A stretch of 64,000 nt of DNA from Xanthomonas arboricola pv. guizotiae (GTDB lineage Bacteria; Pseudomonadota; Gammaproteobacteria; Xanthomonadales; Xanthomonadaceae). The notes under the pieces are model-generated. The model worked only from the letters and a program-made list of their open reading frames with translations. It searched no databases and had not been told where the DNA came from. Position numbers and translations under genes: made by a program. Below, one piece after another: positions 26,774 through 36,399 of this stretch. Within the stretch, counting starts at the first letter, position 1; each line of letters opens with the position of its first letter. The stretch lies in NCBI RefSeq assembly GCF_002940205.1, contig NZ_MDSK01000020.1, forward strand, positions 1 to 64,000, given 5' to 3'.

Positions 26774-29068
26774 ATGCCCATGACGCTTGCATGCCGCCTC
26801 GGCTGCGGCCTGCCGCTGCTGCTGTTGCCTACCCTCCACGCCGCCGCGGTCGAGCCGCCGGACACCGCTACTGGCGCAACGGACACGACGAAGACCACGC
26901 TGGACGCCATCATCGTGCTGGGCGCCGGGCAATCGCGGCAGGTGCAGACAATCAAGCCGGCCGAGCTGACCAAGGCTGCGCCGGGCACCTCGCCGCTGGC
27001 CAGCCTGTCCAAACTTCCAGGAGTGAATTTCCAGTCGTCCGATCCGCTGGGCGGCTACGAATGGGCCCAGCAGATCACCATCCGCGGATTCAGCACCGAC
27101 CAGATGGGCTACACCCTGGACGGCGTGCCGCTGGGCAACATGCAGTACCGCAACAACAACGGTCTGAGCATCGGGCGGGCGCTGCAGGCCGAAAACAACG
27201 GGCCGGTGACGCTGTCGCAGGGCAGCGCCGCCGTGGGCACCGCATCGACCAGCAACATCGGCGGCACCATCGACTTCACCTCGATCGATCCCAGCGAACG
27301 CTTTGGCGTCGACCTGGCACAGACTGTCGGCAGTTCGAACAACCTGCGCAGCTTTGCCCGGCTCAACAGCGGCACCCTGCCCGGCGGCGGGCGCCTGTAC
27401 CTGTCGGCCAGCCATCAGCAGGCGGATAAATGGAAAGGCAGCGGCAGCCAGCAACAGAAGCAGTTCAACCTCAAATACGTGCAACCGCTGTCCGACAGCA
27501 TCACCGCAACCACCTTCATCGACGGTGTGGACCGCCGCGAAGATGATTACCTCGACGTCTCGCTGGATCTGATCCGCCGCCTCGGCTATCGGGTCGACAA
27601 CATCTCCAACGATTTCGCACTGGCCGAACGTCTGGCGCTGGCCGTGCAGAACGGCACCCCGGCGCCGGCGCCGTACCGCAACGGCGACGATGTGTATTAC
27701 AACGGCGGCGGCGTACGCAAGGACCTGTTTGCCTATCAGAAATTCGATTACGACCTGAGCGCGCAGCTGAGCGGCCAGACTACCGCGTACTGGCATCGCA
27801 ATCATGGCATCGGCACCTTTGCCAGCCCCTACGATCCCACGCCGGCTGCGTTTGGCGGATCTCCGATCTCGGTCTCCACGGTCGGTTACGACATCCAGCG
27901 CAAGGGCATTCTGTCGCAGCTGGAACTGCGGCTGGATCGGCACACCCTACGGGCTGGCCTCTGGTACGAGACGACCCGCTTCGATCAGATCGCCAGGCTG
28001 TACGGGCTGCAGGCCGGGAGTGCGCCACGCAATTTCCAGCGCTTCTACGACAACCCGTTCCGCACCCGCTGGCACTACCTGTTCGACACCGACGTCTACC
28101 AACTGCATGTCGGCGACAGCTGGGAGGTCAGTGATGCGCTGCGCGTGGATCTGGGCCTGAAATCCCTGCAGGCCACCAGCACCGCCAGCACCATCACCAG
28201 CAGCCAACCGATCGATGGCCGCATCAAGGCCTCCGACCATTTCCTGCCCAGCGCCAGTGCGCTGTACCGATTCGACGAACGCAACGAGGCGTTCATCGAC
28301 TACACGCGCAACATGTCCACGTTCGTCGCCTCCGCAGCCAGTGGTCCGTTCTCCACCACCAAGGCAGGGTTCGACTACATCCGCGACAGCCTGAAACCCG
28401 AAAAGACCGATACCGTGGAGCTAGGCTTCCGCCACACCGGTACGGCGGTGCAGACCTCGATCACCGGGTATCACGTGAGGTTTCAGAATCGCCTGCTGGC
28501 CTCGTCGATCAGTGCGGCGGTGGTTGGCAACCAGAACGTGCTGCAGAACGTCGGCGCTGTCACCTCGCAGGGCCTGGAAACGGCAGCCACCTGGAATTTC
28601 CTGCCACGCTGGTCGCTCTATGGCAGCAGCTCCTACAACGACGCGCACTACGACGACGATGTCGTGCTGCCCGGCAGCGCCGTGGTGGCCACGCGCGACA
28701 AGCAGGTGGTGGGCTCGGCACGTGTGCTCGCCAACATCCAGCTCGGCTACGACGATGGCGCTGCCTGGACCCAGATCTCGGCTCACTTCACCGGCAAGCG
28801 TTATTACAGCTATTTGAACGACCAGCCGATCGCTGGCGCCACGGTGGTGAACGCCGGCTGCGGCTACCGGTTCCGTGCCGCGCATGGGTACGCGGCTTGG
28901 CTGGACGGCACCGATGTGGATCTCAACGTGACCAATCTGCTGGACAAACGCTATATCGCCTCCCTGGGCACCAGCGGCTTCGTGACGAGCGACCCCTCAG
29001 GCAGCTACACCACCCTGCAGGTCGGCGCGCCGCGTCAAGTCTTCGTCAGCCTGCGCAAGCACTTTTGA
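26774..29068 (+). CDS. TonB-dependent outer-membrane receptor
   Basis: 764 residues: signal peptide to about residue 24 (LHAAA), TonB box region TTLDAIIVLGAG, plug (LASLSKLPGVNFQSSDPLGGYEWAQQITIRGFSTDQMGYTLDGVPLG) and a long barrel ending with aromatic KHF. The extended LGNMQYRNNNGLSIGRALQAENNG segment is seen in Xanthomonas receptors of unknown ligand. It lies behind a Tat-exported phosphoesterase, suggesting a phosphorylated substrate, but no ligand can be read from the sequence. A second ATG two codons on (26780) is an alternative start; the binding site is weak for both. Confidence 0.88.
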   Translation: MPMTLACRLGCGLPLLLLPTLHAAAVEPPDTATGATDTTKTTLDAIIVLGAGQSRQVQTIKPAELTKAAPGTSPLASLSKLPGVNFQSSDPLGGYEWAQQITIRGFSTDQMGYTLDGVPLGNMQYRNNNGLSIGRALQAENNGPVTLSQGSAAVGTASTSNIGGTIDFTSIDPSERFGVDLAQTVGSSNNLRSFARLNSGTLPGGGRLYLSASHQQADKWKGSGSQQQKQFNLKYVQPLSDSITATTFIDGVDRREDDYLDVSLDLIRRLGYRVDNISNDFALAERLALAVQNGTPAPAPYRNGDDVYYNGGGVRKDLFAYQKFDYDLSAQLSGQTTAYWHRNHGIGTFASPYDPTPAAFGGSPISVSTVGYDIQRKGILSQLELRLDRHTLRAGLWYETTRFDQIARLYGLQAGSAPRNFQRFYDNPFRTRWHYLFDTDVYQLHVGDSWEVSDALRVDLGLKSLQATSTASTITSSQPIDGRIKASDHFLPSASALYRFDERNEAFIDYTRNMSTFVASAASGPFSTTKAGFDYIRDSLKPEKTDTVELGFRHTGTAVQTSITGYHVRFQNRLLASSISAAVVGNQNVLQNVGAVTSQGLETAATWNFLPRWSLYGSSSYNDAHYDDDVVLPGSAVVATRDKQVVGSARVLANIQLGYDDGAAWTQISAHFTGKRYYSYLNDQPIAGATVVNAGCGYRFRAAHGYAAWLDGTDVDLNVTNLLDKRYIASLGTSGFVTSDPSGSYTTLQVGAPRQVFVSLRKHF

Positions 29069-29269
29069 CCCACCCCCCGCGACTGCGAACGCAGGCCTGG
29101 CGCTGTGTGGCCTGCAGCAGACCGACAGGGCGCAAGCCGAGAGCCTACTGCAGCCGGAGCAGAGCCGATGGCGATGACATCGCCTCGCCCATCGGGTTAA
29201 AACTACGACCAGGCTCAGCGCCGGTGTCCAGGATCGCGGGCATACGCGCTGGCCTTGCACGCGCAACCG

Positions 29270-29473
29270 TCAACGACCCGCGCGTCGCAGCCGCTTGTGC
29301 AAACTGCGGCGCTGCGCATCGCTCAGCAGGTGGCCGTGCGTGCTCAACAATCCGACAATCTGCCGATGTGCCTGCTCGGTGCGTCGGGCGAGCTCTACGG
29401 TGGCGGCGGCTTCAAGCGCCTTCCACTCGGCGGGGCTGGTCGGCGTCGGCAGGATCGAGTATTTGGCGGGCAT
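29270..29473 (-). CDS. Small conserved-looking protein, function unknown
   Basis: 67 residues, MPAKYSILPTPTSPAEWKALE at the start. It is charged and helical through the middle (LEAAATVELARRTEQAHRQIVGLLSTHG) and ends basic (RRSLHKRLRRAGR). Codon choice has the strong G/C third-position bias of local genes and no other gene competes for this stretch, so it may be real. No ribosome binding site stands out and no family is recognised. Confidence 0.45.
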   Translation of the reverse strand: MPAKYSILPTPTSPAEWKALEAAATVELARRTEQAHRQIVGLLSTHGHLLSDAQRRSLHKRLRRAGR

Positions 29474-29560
29474 TGGGCGCTGCAGGCACTGGCGAGACGA
29501 CCATGATACGGCCCGCACGTGAGCGCTCTATCATCGCCGCGACAGGCATCTGCCCGGCAC

Positions 29561-29643
29561 GCTGACACGCTCGCGTAGGAGCGTGCCTGCGCGCGACCAA
29601 GCCTTATCGGTCACGCCCCATCGCGCGCGAGCGCGCTCCTACG
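29561..29643. repeat. REP-like palindromic repeat, copy 1
   Basis: 83 bases running from GCTGACACGCTCGCGTAGGA to GAGCGCGCTCCTACG. The ends are inverted (GTAGGAGCG against CGCTCCTAC), giving a long imperfect hairpin. A near-identical copy starts 143 bases later. The GTAGGAGC core belongs to a class of repeats common between Xanthomonas and Pseudomonas genes. Confidence 0.8.
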
Positions 29644-29703
29644 GCAGCGTCGGTTGGCGGGCGGTTGGAAGGGGGTGGTCGATGTATTGCGGCGCGATCC
29701 GGC

Positions 29704-29786
29704 GCTGACACGCTCGCGTAGGAGCGTGCCTGCGCGCGATGGGGCCTTATCGATAACGCCCCGTCGCGCGCGAGCGCGCTCCTACG
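29704..29786. repeat. REP-like palindromic repeat, copy 2, running into zur
   Basis: Same 83-base element as 29561-29643 in the same orientation, with a few differences in the centre. Its last bases CTACG include the reverse complement of the zur stop codon (TAG, 29782-29784), so zur ends inside the repeat. Confidence 0.8.
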
Positions 29787-30270
29787 CGCACTTGGCGCAC
29801 AGGCCGTGCACTTCCAGCGTCTGCGCCTGCGGCTGGAAGCCCAGCGCCTTGGCCCGCGCTTCCAGTTGCGCCACCACCTCGCGGTCTTCCAGTTCCACCG
29901 CGCTGTGGCAGCGGTCGCAGATCAGGAACGGCACCGAGTGCTGGGCGCTGTTGGGGTGGTGGCAGGCGACGAAGGCGTTGACCGATTCGAGCTTGTGCAC
30001 GAAGCCGTTGGCCATCAGGAAATCCAGCGCGCGGTACACCGTGGGCGGGGCGTCGGCGCCAACGCCCTTGCCTTCGCGCACCCAGTCCAGCAGTTCGTAG
30101 GCCTTGACCGGCTTGCCGGCGTCGGCGATCAGCCGCAGCACATTGGCGCGGATCGGCGTCAGCCGCAGGCCGCGCTCGCTGCAGGCGCGCTCCACCGCAC
30201 GCACGAAGCCGTTGGCGTCGTCGACGTGGTGATGCGGTGCAGTGCAGGCGTGTTCGTTGGTTTTCATCAC
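29782..30270 (-). CDS. zur: Zinc uptake regulator Zur (Fur family)
   Basis: 162 residues. Fur-type winged helix (LRLTPIRANVLRLIADAGKPVKAYELLDWV, then PPTVYRALDFLMANGFVHKLES). The dimer/metal domain is Zur-like: ACHHPNSAQHSVPFLICDRC, with a CxxC pair (CDRC) and a C-terminal CAKC completing the structural zinc site. An N-terminal His stretch (HHHVDD) is present. With zinc bound it should repress zinc-uptake genes; likely local targets are the MerC-like and ZnuD-like genes at 8.4-11 kb. It follows gltX by 12 bases and is probably co-transcribed. The stop lies inside a REP-like repeat. Confidence 0.92.
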   Translation of the reverse strand: MMKTNEHACTAPHHHVDDANGFVRAVERACSERGLRLTPIRANVLRLIADAGKPVKAYELLDWVREGKGVGADAPPTVYRALDFLMANGFVHKLESVNAFVACHHPNSAQHSVPFLICDRCHSAVELEDREVVAQLEARAKALGFQPQAQTLEVHGLCAKCA

Positions 30271-30282
30271 AGGCTCCGGCGG

Positions 30283-31686
30283 TCAGCCCGCCCCTATCTT
30301 GATGAGTGCCGCATCGATGCGTTTCAAGGCGCCCTCGCGTCCGGCCAGGTACACCGTCTGCGAAATGTCCGGGCTGACCTGGGTGCCGGTGATGGCCACG
30401 CGCAGCGGCTGGGCCACCTTGCCCATGCCCAGCTCCAGCGCGGCGGCGGCGGCGTGCAGCGCGGCCGAGACGGTCTCCACGCTCCATTCGCTCTGTGCCG
30501 CCAGCAGTTCGCGCGCCTTGCCCAGCGGCACTTCTGCGCCCAGCTTGAGGTGCTTCATCACTGCCGCCTCGTCGTAGGTGTCCAGCGGCTGGTACCAGAC
30601 CACGGCTTTTTCGGCCATTTCCTTCAAGGTCTGCACGCGCTCGCGCAGCGCCACCACCACATCGGCGGCGGCCGGGCCGGCGGCGACATCGATGCCCAGC
30701 CTGGCGAGCTGGTATTCCAGCTGCGGGGCGATGCTGGCCGCATCGTCGGTCTTCAGGTAATGCTGGTTGACCCAGCCCAGCTTGGCCATGTCCAGCCGCG
30801 CGGCCTTGGAATTGACGTCCTTGACGTCGAACAGGTCGAGCAATTCCTGGCGACTGAACAATTCCTGGTCGCCATGCGACCAGCCCAGCCGGGCCAGGTA
30901 GTTGATCAGCGCATGCGGCAGATAGCCGGCGTCCTTGTACTGCATCACGTCGGCCGCGCCGGTGCGCTTGGACAGCTTGGCGCCCTGCTCGTCCAGGATC
31001 ATCGGCATGTGCGCGAACTTCGGCACCGGCGCGCCCAGCGCCTCATAGATGTTGATCTGGCGCGGGGTGTTGTTGATGTGGTCGTCGCCGCGGATGACCT
31101 CGGTGATGCCCATGTCCCAGTCGTCCACCACCACCGCGAAGTTGTAGGTGGGGAAGCCATCCGGGCGGAAGATCACCATGTCGTCGAGCTCGCTGTTGGC
31201 GATCTCGATGACGCCCTTGATCAGGTCGTCGAACACCACCGTGCCGCCGACCGGATTCTTGAAGCGGATGACCCGGTTGGGGTCGTCGCGGTACGGCAGG
31301 TTCTGCTCGCGGGCGGCGCCGTTGTAGCGCGGCTTTTCCTGCCTGGCCATGGCGGCTTCGCGCATGGCGTCGAGCTCCTCGCGGGTTTCGTAGGCGTAAT
31401 AGGCCTTACCCTGCGCCAGCAGCTGCTCGGCGACCTCCTGGTAGCGGGCGACGCGCTGGGTCTGGTAGATCGGGCCTTCGTCGTAGCCCAGGCCCAGCCA
31501 GTCCATCGCCTCCAGGATGGCGTCGATCGCCTCCTGGGTACTGCGCTCACGGTCGGTGTCTTCGATGCGCAGCACGAACTGCCCGCCGCGGCGGCGTGCC
31601 TCCAGCCAGCAATACAGGGCGGTGCGGGCGCCGCCGATGTGCAGGTAACCGGTGGGGCTGGGGGCAAAACGGGTGCGGCAGGTCAT
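30283..31686 (-). CDS. gltX: Glutamyl-tRNA synthetase
   Basis: 467 residues, the usual length. Class I signatures: HIGH as [10 protein letters not shown] within [13 protein letters not shown], and KMSKS as KLSKRTGA. Also present are [36 protein letters not shown] and the C-terminal anticodon-binding domain. It charges tRNA-Glu with glutamate in the cytoplasm. The ATG at 31684-31686 ([11 protein letters not shown]) fits the family N-terminus exactly. It heads a transcription unit with zur. Confidence 0.97.
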   Translation of the reverse strand: MTCRTRFAPSPTGYLHIGGARTALYCWLEARRRGGQFVLRIEDTDRERSTQEAIDAILEAMDWLGLGYDEGPIYQTQRVARYQEVAEQLLAQGKAYYAYETREELDAMREAAMARQEKPRYNGAAREQNLPYRDDPNRVIRFKNPVGGTVVFDDLIKGVIEIANSELDDMVIFRPDGFPTYNFAVVVDDWDMGITEVIRGDDHINNTPRQINIYEALGAPVPKFAHMPMILDEQGAKLSKRTGAADVMQYKDAGYLPHALINYLARLGWSHGDQELFSRQELLDLFDVKDVNSKAARLDMAKLGWVNQHYLKTDDAASIAPQLEYQLARLGIDVAAGPAAADVVVALRERVQTLKEMAEKAVVWYQPLDTYDEAAVMKHLKLGAEVPLGKARELLAAQSEWSVETVSAALHAAAAALELGMGKVAQPLRVAITGTQVSPDISQTVYLAGREGALKRIDAALIKIGAG

Positions 31687-31755
31687 GGAGCGCTCGGCAA
31701 AACGGGAGTCGGTCGATTTTACCTTGCGCAGCGTGGCCCTGCCCGGCCTGCCGGT

Positions 31756-32847
31756 TCAGCGGTTACGCAGCAGGTCGCCGTACACCACGCAATCGCCGCC
31801 ACTCCGGGCCGTGCCCGGGGCGTCGTACAGCACCAGCCAGGTTGGGATTTTGCCGGCCAGCTGCGGCGGCAGGTTGCAGATCGCCTCGGCGCGGTCGCTG
31901 TCGGTGCCGTGCGGCAACACTGCCGATTCCAGCAGCGCGTGCTGAAAGCGCACCGGCGCCTGGTTGGCGGCCAGCACCGCACGCGCGCCCGGCCATTTGA
32001 ACAGGCGGATTTCGCCGTTCAGCACCATCGTCGGGCCGGCCAGCAGGTACAGGTCATCGCCGGAATAATGCAGGTCGCGGATGCCCAGCCCGCCCAATTG
32101 CAGGAAGTGCTTGCGCAGCAGCGTGCCGTCTTCGTCCAGCGGCGCCAGGCGCAGGTGCTCGCCATGCACCTGCACCCGGATCTCCAGCAGCGCCGACCAG
32201 CCGCGCAGCACCGGCCCGCGCAGGCCCAGCAGCAGGCGCTCGCCGTCCACCACGATGCCTTCGATATCGAAGCCGTTGTCCTTGCCGGGAATCTCCAGGA
32301 ACGGGCCGAAGTGCGGGTCGTCGGCCAGCAGCTCGGTGAGCTGGTTGTGTCTGGCGTCGCCCTTGAGCCGTAGCGCGCGACGGCCGTCGGCGGCCTCGCG
32401 CACCAGGTGCGGGGTGCCGTCGGCATCGCGCTCGATCGGCAGGCAGGCCAGCAGGCGGCGGTTGGCGTCGAGCTTGAGCTTGGTCAGGCGTTTGGCGTTG
32501 TCGGCATCGTCGCGGCCGGGCTTGGCGTTCTTGCGCTTCAACCCATGCGAGCCCACCACCCACAGATACCCGTCCGACAGCCCCATGCCCTCCAGGTCGG
32601 CTTCCTCGCCGTCTTCGCCGGGCAGGTCCAGCAGGTCGGCCAGCGCAAAGCTCTGCCCCTGGCCGAAGCGCAGCGTCTCGCGCTGCACGGGGTCGAGCCT
32701 GCGCAGGCGATCCACCGCGCAGGCCTCGTCGCCGGCCACCCACAGCCAGTCGTCGGTGAAGACCGCGCCGGACAGATTGCTGTGCACCAGCGCGCCGGGC
32801 GCGAACTCGAGACGGACGCTGTGCGGAATCAGGGTTTTCTTGGCCAT
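31756..32847 (-). CDS. DUF3616-family protein
   Basis: 363 residues. Repeating motifs such as DLEGMGLSDGYLWVVGSHGLKRK, FDIEGIVVDGERLLLGLRGPVLRG and LGGLGIRDLHYSGDDLYLLAGPTM suggest a beta-propeller-like protein of the DUF3616 family. Function is not established. No signal peptide is seen, so it is probably cytoplasmic. The start at the ATG of MAKKTLIPHSVRLEF is taken because the 59 codons upstream do not resemble the family. It is 69 bases upstream of gltX on the same strand. Confidence 0.82.
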   Translation of the reverse strand: MAKKTLIPHSVRLEFAPGALVHSNLSGAVFTDDWLWVAGDEACAVDRLRRLDPVQRETLRFGQGQSFALADLLDLPGEDGEEADLEGMGLSDGYLWVVGSHGLKRKNAKPGRDDADNAKRLTKLKLDANRRLLACLPIERDADGTPHLVREAADGRRALRLKGDARHNQLTELLADDPHFGPFLEIPGKDNGFDIEGIVVDGERLLLGLRGPVLRGWSALLEIRVQVHGEHLRLAPLDEDGTLLRKHFLQLGGLGIRDLHYSGDDLYLLAGPTMVLNGEIRLFKWPGARAVLAANQAPVRFQHALLESAVLPHGTDSDRAEAICNLPPQLAGKIPTWLVLYDAPGTARSGGDCVVYGDLLRNR

Positions 32848-33020
32848 GGGAACCTGGTGGGCGTTATTGCAAGGGATGAAAGTGGCCGAGATACCGTGGC
32901 GCGCGGTCACCAATTGAGGCACCGCGCGTGGACGTTGCAGCGTACGCATGGCAGGTGCCGTCGCGAACACCGGCTGTGCTCGCCCGACGATGAGCATCGT
33001 CCTCTGGGGACCACGTTTTA

Positions 33021-33905
33021 TCAATCAAACGTGGCCAGCCTGGCACGCGCAACGTGAGCGCCCAATTGCCCGGCCCAATCGCGATCGTTGGCGACCTGGG
33101 CCTGCGCGCGGCTGGCCTCGAAGGCGGCGAAATCCAGCTCCGCATACGCCCACACGGCAGTGCCCCGGGTCTGCGCCAGCACACCATCGGCCGGGAAGCC
33201 GACATCCATCGGTGCGAACACCGCCGCTTCGCCGGTGTTGACGTCCAGCGCCGGGCTCCACGGCGCTTCACCGGCGGTGACCGATTGCGCGACGAACACG
33301 CGGTTTTCCAGCGCGCGCGCCAGGCAGCCGACGCGCACCCGCATCGCCCCGGCAGCGGTGTCGGTGCAGCTGGGCACGATCAGCAGCCGCGCACCGGCCT
33401 CGTACTGCGCGCGCACCGGCAGCGGGAACTCGCTGTCGTAGCAGATCGCGATCGCCGCACGCACGCCATCCAGGTCGAACACCTTCAGCGCATCGCCCGG
33501 CTCGATCAGCCCGCTGGCCTTTTCGAAGCCGGTCAGCTGCAGCTTGTCCTGCCAGCCGTGCCGGCCATCGGGCGTGAACCAGTCGCTGCGGTTGCGGTAA
33601 CGGCCCTGGCCCAGGTCCAGCAGAAAGCTGCCGGCCACCAGATGCAGCCGATGCTGGCGCGCCAGGCCGGCAAACAGCTCCAGCCACGGCGCGCGCAACG
33701 CCTGGATCGCCGCCAGCGACTCTGGCAACCCGGCGGAAATCTGCGTGCCGAAGGTTGCGCCCAGCTCCAGCGCCAGATACTCCGGCAACACCAGCAGGCG
33801 TGCGCCGGCGGCGGCAGCCTCGCCCACCAGCGCGGACTGGCGTGCGGCAAAGGCGGCGAAATCGGCGGGTTTGCCGATCGGATACTTGGCGACGGCAATT
33901 TTCAT
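33021..33905 (-). CDS. Carbon-nitrogen hydrolase (nitrilase superfamily)
   Basis: 294 residues with the Glu-Lys-Cys triad of the superfamily: Glu42 in LLVLPEYLAL, Lys in QDKLQLTGFE and Cys in AIAICYDSEFPLP. It should hydrolyse an amide or nitrile, exact substrate unknown. It overlaps no neighbour; the GNAT gene lies 46 bases upstream on the same strand, and such hydrolase-acetyltransferase pairs are often fused or adjacent in bacteria, suggesting that they work on the same compound. The start MKIAVAKYPIG is at the usual position for the family. Confidence 0.9.
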   Translation of the reverse strand: MKIAVAKYPIGKPADFAAFAARQSALVGEAAAAGARLLVLPEYLALELGATFGTQISAGLPESLAAIQALRAPWLELFAGLARQHRLHLVAGSFLLDLGQGRYRNRSDWFTPDGRHGWQDKLQLTGFEKASGLIEPGDALKVFDLDGVRAAIAICYDSEFPLPVRAQYEAGARLLIVPSCTDTAAGAMRVRVGCLARALENRVFVAQSVTAGEAPWSPALDVNTGEAAVFAPMDVGFPADGVLAQTRGTAVWAYAELDFAAFEASRAQAQVANDRDWAGQLGAHVARARLATFD

Positions 33906-33951
33906 CTGCTGGCCTGGTTGCGATTGATCGATGGCGTAAGAGGTGACTCGG

Positions 33952-34554
33952 TCACGGCGGCAGTGGCCGCGTCCATACCTGCAGACTGTGGTCGATCTCG
34001 CCGTGTTGCAACTCCGCCCACGCCAATTGCACGCGCAAGTCCGCTTGCGGTGCATAGCCACGTTTGCGCCAGAACACGTCGTTGGGGCGATGGTCGGCCG
34101 GCTTGCGCGGATCGTTTTCTGCGCGTTCCACCGAGCAGAACGCAGTGAGCGCGAAGCGGCCCAGTGCACGCGCATGCGCCTCGCGCTGGTCGAAAAATGC
34201 GTGGCCGATTCCCTGCCCGCGATAGTCCGGCAGCAGCACCGATTCGCCGAAATAGAACACGCTGGCCGGGGCGATGCCGGCTGCACGGAACGGCGCATGG
34301 AAGGCTTCGCTGTCGTCGAGCAGCGGCAGCCCGGTGGAGGCGCCGATCACCGCATCGCCATCGCGTGCCAGCACGAACACGCTGTCCGGCGAGGCCGCGT
34401 AGGCGGCCAGATAGCCGCGCTCGTAATCGGCGTCGCCTTCGTACAGGTATGGCCAGGCGCGGAACACCGCGATGCGCAGTTGCGCCACCGCAGCCAGATG
34501 CGGCAGCACCTGCGTGCCGCGCACCGTTTCAACGATCAGGGAGGAGCCGCTCAT
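33952..34554 (-). CDS. GNAT-family N-acetyltransferase
   Basis: About 200 residues. The GNAT core is visible: AAVAQLRIAVFRAWPYLYEG at the N-terminus, VLARDGDAVIGASTGLPL, then the acetyl-CoA loop LLPDYRGQGIGHAFFDQREAHARALG. It has the long form typical of GNATs encoded beside nitrilase-type hydrolases. The substrate is unknown. An in-frame ATG three codons earlier (34561-34563) is equally possible as the start; binding sites are weak for both. Confidence 0.85.
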   Translation of the reverse strand: MSGSSLIVETVRGTQVLPHLAAVAQLRIAVFRAWPYLYEGDADYERGYLAAYAASPDSVFVLARDGDAVIGASTGLPLLDDSEAFHAPFRAAGIAPASVFYFGESVLLPDYRGQGIGHAFFDQREAHARALGRFALTAFCSVERAENDPRKPADHRPNDVFWRKRGYAPQADLRVQLAWAELQHGEIDHSLQVWTRPLPP

Positions 34555-34598
34555 GCCGGCCATGGTAAGCCAGCCCGGCGCAACTGCGCCGCCGTACG

Positions 34599-35018
34599 TC
34601 AGCGCAGCCAGCCGCCATTGCCCGGAGCCGCCGCAGCCGGCTGCTGCCACAGCAACCACACCGCCGCCTCGCTGGCCAGCAGCACGCCGAGCAGTGTATC
34701 GGTGCTGCGCGCCCAGTAGCTGCCGTTGCTCAACCGCTGCCACGGCCCGTAGCGCCGCGCACGCGCGTTGTCTGCCGCCGCGTCCTGCCGCTGCGCCGCC
34801 TGCAGGAAGCCGCTGCCGCCCAGGCGCAGCGCCTGCGCGGTGCCCGCATGCAGGCGCAGGCCGATCACCCCGCGGCGTCCATCGCGGCGCAAGGGCAAGG
34901 CCGACAACGGCGAAGCGTCGCAATACTGCGGCGGCGCTGCGGGAAGCAGCGCCACCGTGTCGATCCCGGCGGGCAGCAAACGCTGCGCCCGCCGGTGCAG
35001 CTGTGCGCGCGCGCGCAT
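34599..35018 (-). CDS. Hypothetical protein downstream of creD
   Basis: 139 residues. Basic and alanine-rich, with one likely C-terminal membrane helix (TLLGVLLASEAAVWLLWQQP). No family recognised. It begins seven bases after the creD stop, so it is probably in the same transcript and under the same control. The start at MRARAQLHRRAQRL is chosen for that spacing; a longer start would overlap creD by 20 bases. Confidence 0.55.
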   Translation of the reverse strand: MRARAQLHRRAQRLLPAGIDTVALLPAAPPQYCDASPLSALPLRRDGRRGVIGLRLHAGTAQALRLGGSGFLQAAQRQDAAADNARARRYGPWQRLSNGSYWARSTDTLLGVLLASEAAVWLLWQQPAAAAPGNGGWLR

Positions 35019-35025
35019 GTCGGCC

Positions 35026-36345
35026 TCAGCGCAGGCTGTTGCCAAGCTCGTACCAATCGAGCTTGCGGGTCACCCACATGATGCTGGCCAGGATGCCGAA
35101 CAGCAGCAGCGATCCCATCAGCAGCGCGTTGTCTTCGGAGATCAACAGGCTGTAGAGCACCCCGTACAACGCCGTGAGCATCGCCGAGAACCCGGCTGCA
35201 CGCGCCCAGCTGCGCAACACCCCGGACAGATAGAAGCACTGCAGGCCGATACACGCCGCGGCGGAGACCAGATACGCCTGCCAGAACGCGATGTGCTCGG
35301 ACAGGCTCAGCAGCAGCAGGAAGAAGATCGCCAGCGCCAGACCCACCAGCAGGTACTGCAGGGGATGGATCGGCAGACGCTTGATCAACTCGAACAACAC
35401 GAACGCCACGAAGGTCAGCACCACGAACAGGATGCCGTACTTGCTGGCGCGGTCGGCCTGGGTATACACGTCCACCGGATCGACCAGCCGCACCTCCAGC
35501 GTATCCAGCGACGACTGGCTGGACTGCAGCTGGGTCTGTGCGCCGGTGGCCAGCGACGACAACGACCAGCTCGCATCGAAACCGCGCGCGCCGATCGTCG
35601 GCGCATTCGGCAGGAAGCGCCCGCCGAACAGCGGATGCGGCCAGGCCGAGCGCAGCGCGATGTCGTTGTTGTCGGCAATCGGTGCGATCGCCAGGCTGCG
35701 GGTGCCGTCCAGCACGAAGGACATCTTCACCAGCTTGCCATCGCCCAGCGTGCCGGCCAGCGCATCGCCCAGCGGCTGCAGATCGGCATGGATACCGGCC
35801 GAGCGCCCCACCAGGCCGCCGGCCCCGCTCTCCAGCGGCAAGCTGCGGCCGTCCACCCGCAGGCTCGGCGTGCCGACCAGGCCGCGCACATCGGAAATGC
35901 CCACCGCCAGATGCGGCCGGCCATAGCGGCGCCCGGCCACGGCCGGATAGTCGAACGGGTCGAACTCGGCCTTGAGCCTGGCCTTCCACGAATACACCTG
36001 CACGCGGAACAGGCCGATCTTGCGCTCGGACGGGGTCAGCTCGCCGCTCAGGGCGAGCGTGCGCGGGGTCTGCAGCAACTGGCCGTCGCGCTTGCGCCAG
36101 ACCTTGCGCGGGTTGCCCTGCTCATCGGGCTCGGTAACCTGCACGTCCTCGGTAAACGGCAGCACCCGCACCGGCGCGATGAACTGCTGCTCGCCGGCCT
36201 TGCTCTGCGCCACCCGCTCCACCGCCTCGTCGCGGTAACGCGCACGATCCTGCACCGTGCCGCGGATCAACAGCAATGGAATCAGCAGCAACAGGATCAA
36301 TCCGCCGATGGTGGCGAAGCGCAACAACAGTTTCAGGGATTTCAT
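35026..36345 (-). CDS. creD: Inner-membrane protein CreD
   Basis: 439 residues. One N-terminal membrane helix (LLLRFATIGGLILLLLIPLLLIRG), a large periplasmic domain (to about residue 290) and several C-terminal helices (TFVAFVLFELIKRLPIHPLQYLLVGLALAIFFLLLLSLSEHIAFW), the CreD layout. CreD is an envelope-integrity protein induced by the CreBC two-component system and linked to beta-lactam and colicin tolerance. The creBC genes are 1.5 kb away with a protease gene between. A phased cre-tag-like site lies 55 bases upstream. Confidence 0.92.
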   Translation of the reverse strand: MKSLKLLLRFATIGGLILLLLIPLLLIRGTVQDRARYRDEAVERVAQSKAGEQQFIAPVRVLPFTEDVQVTEPDEQGNPRKVWRKRDGQLLQTPRTLALSGELTPSERKIGLFRVQVYSWKARLKAEFDPFDYPAVAGRRYGRPHLAVGISDVRGLVGTPSLRVDGRSLPLESGAGGLVGRSAGIHADLQPLGDALAGTLGDGKLVKMSFVLDGTRSLAIAPIADNNDIALRSAWPHPLFGGRFLPNAPTIGARGFDASWSLSSLATGAQTQLQSSQSSLDTLEVRLVDPVDVYTQADRASKYGILFVVLTFVAFVLFELIKRLPIHPLQYLLVGLALAIFFLLLLSLSEHIAFWQAYLVSAAACIGLQCFYLSGVLRSWARAAGFSAMLTALYGVLYSLLISEDNALLMGSLLLFGILASIMWVTRKLDWYELGNSLR

Positions 36346-36399
36346 CGACCTTCCTCAGTCTGGGAGGTCGCCAGGGTGCGTTGCGCCGGTGTCGCAGGT

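Noticed and set aside
29806-32373. Very long plus-strand open frame (over 800 codons) opposite zur and gltX
   Set aside because: Its translation is arginine/glutamine/histidine-rich noise, whereas the minus strand encodes two clearly recognisable proteins. It is a G+C-bias shadow.
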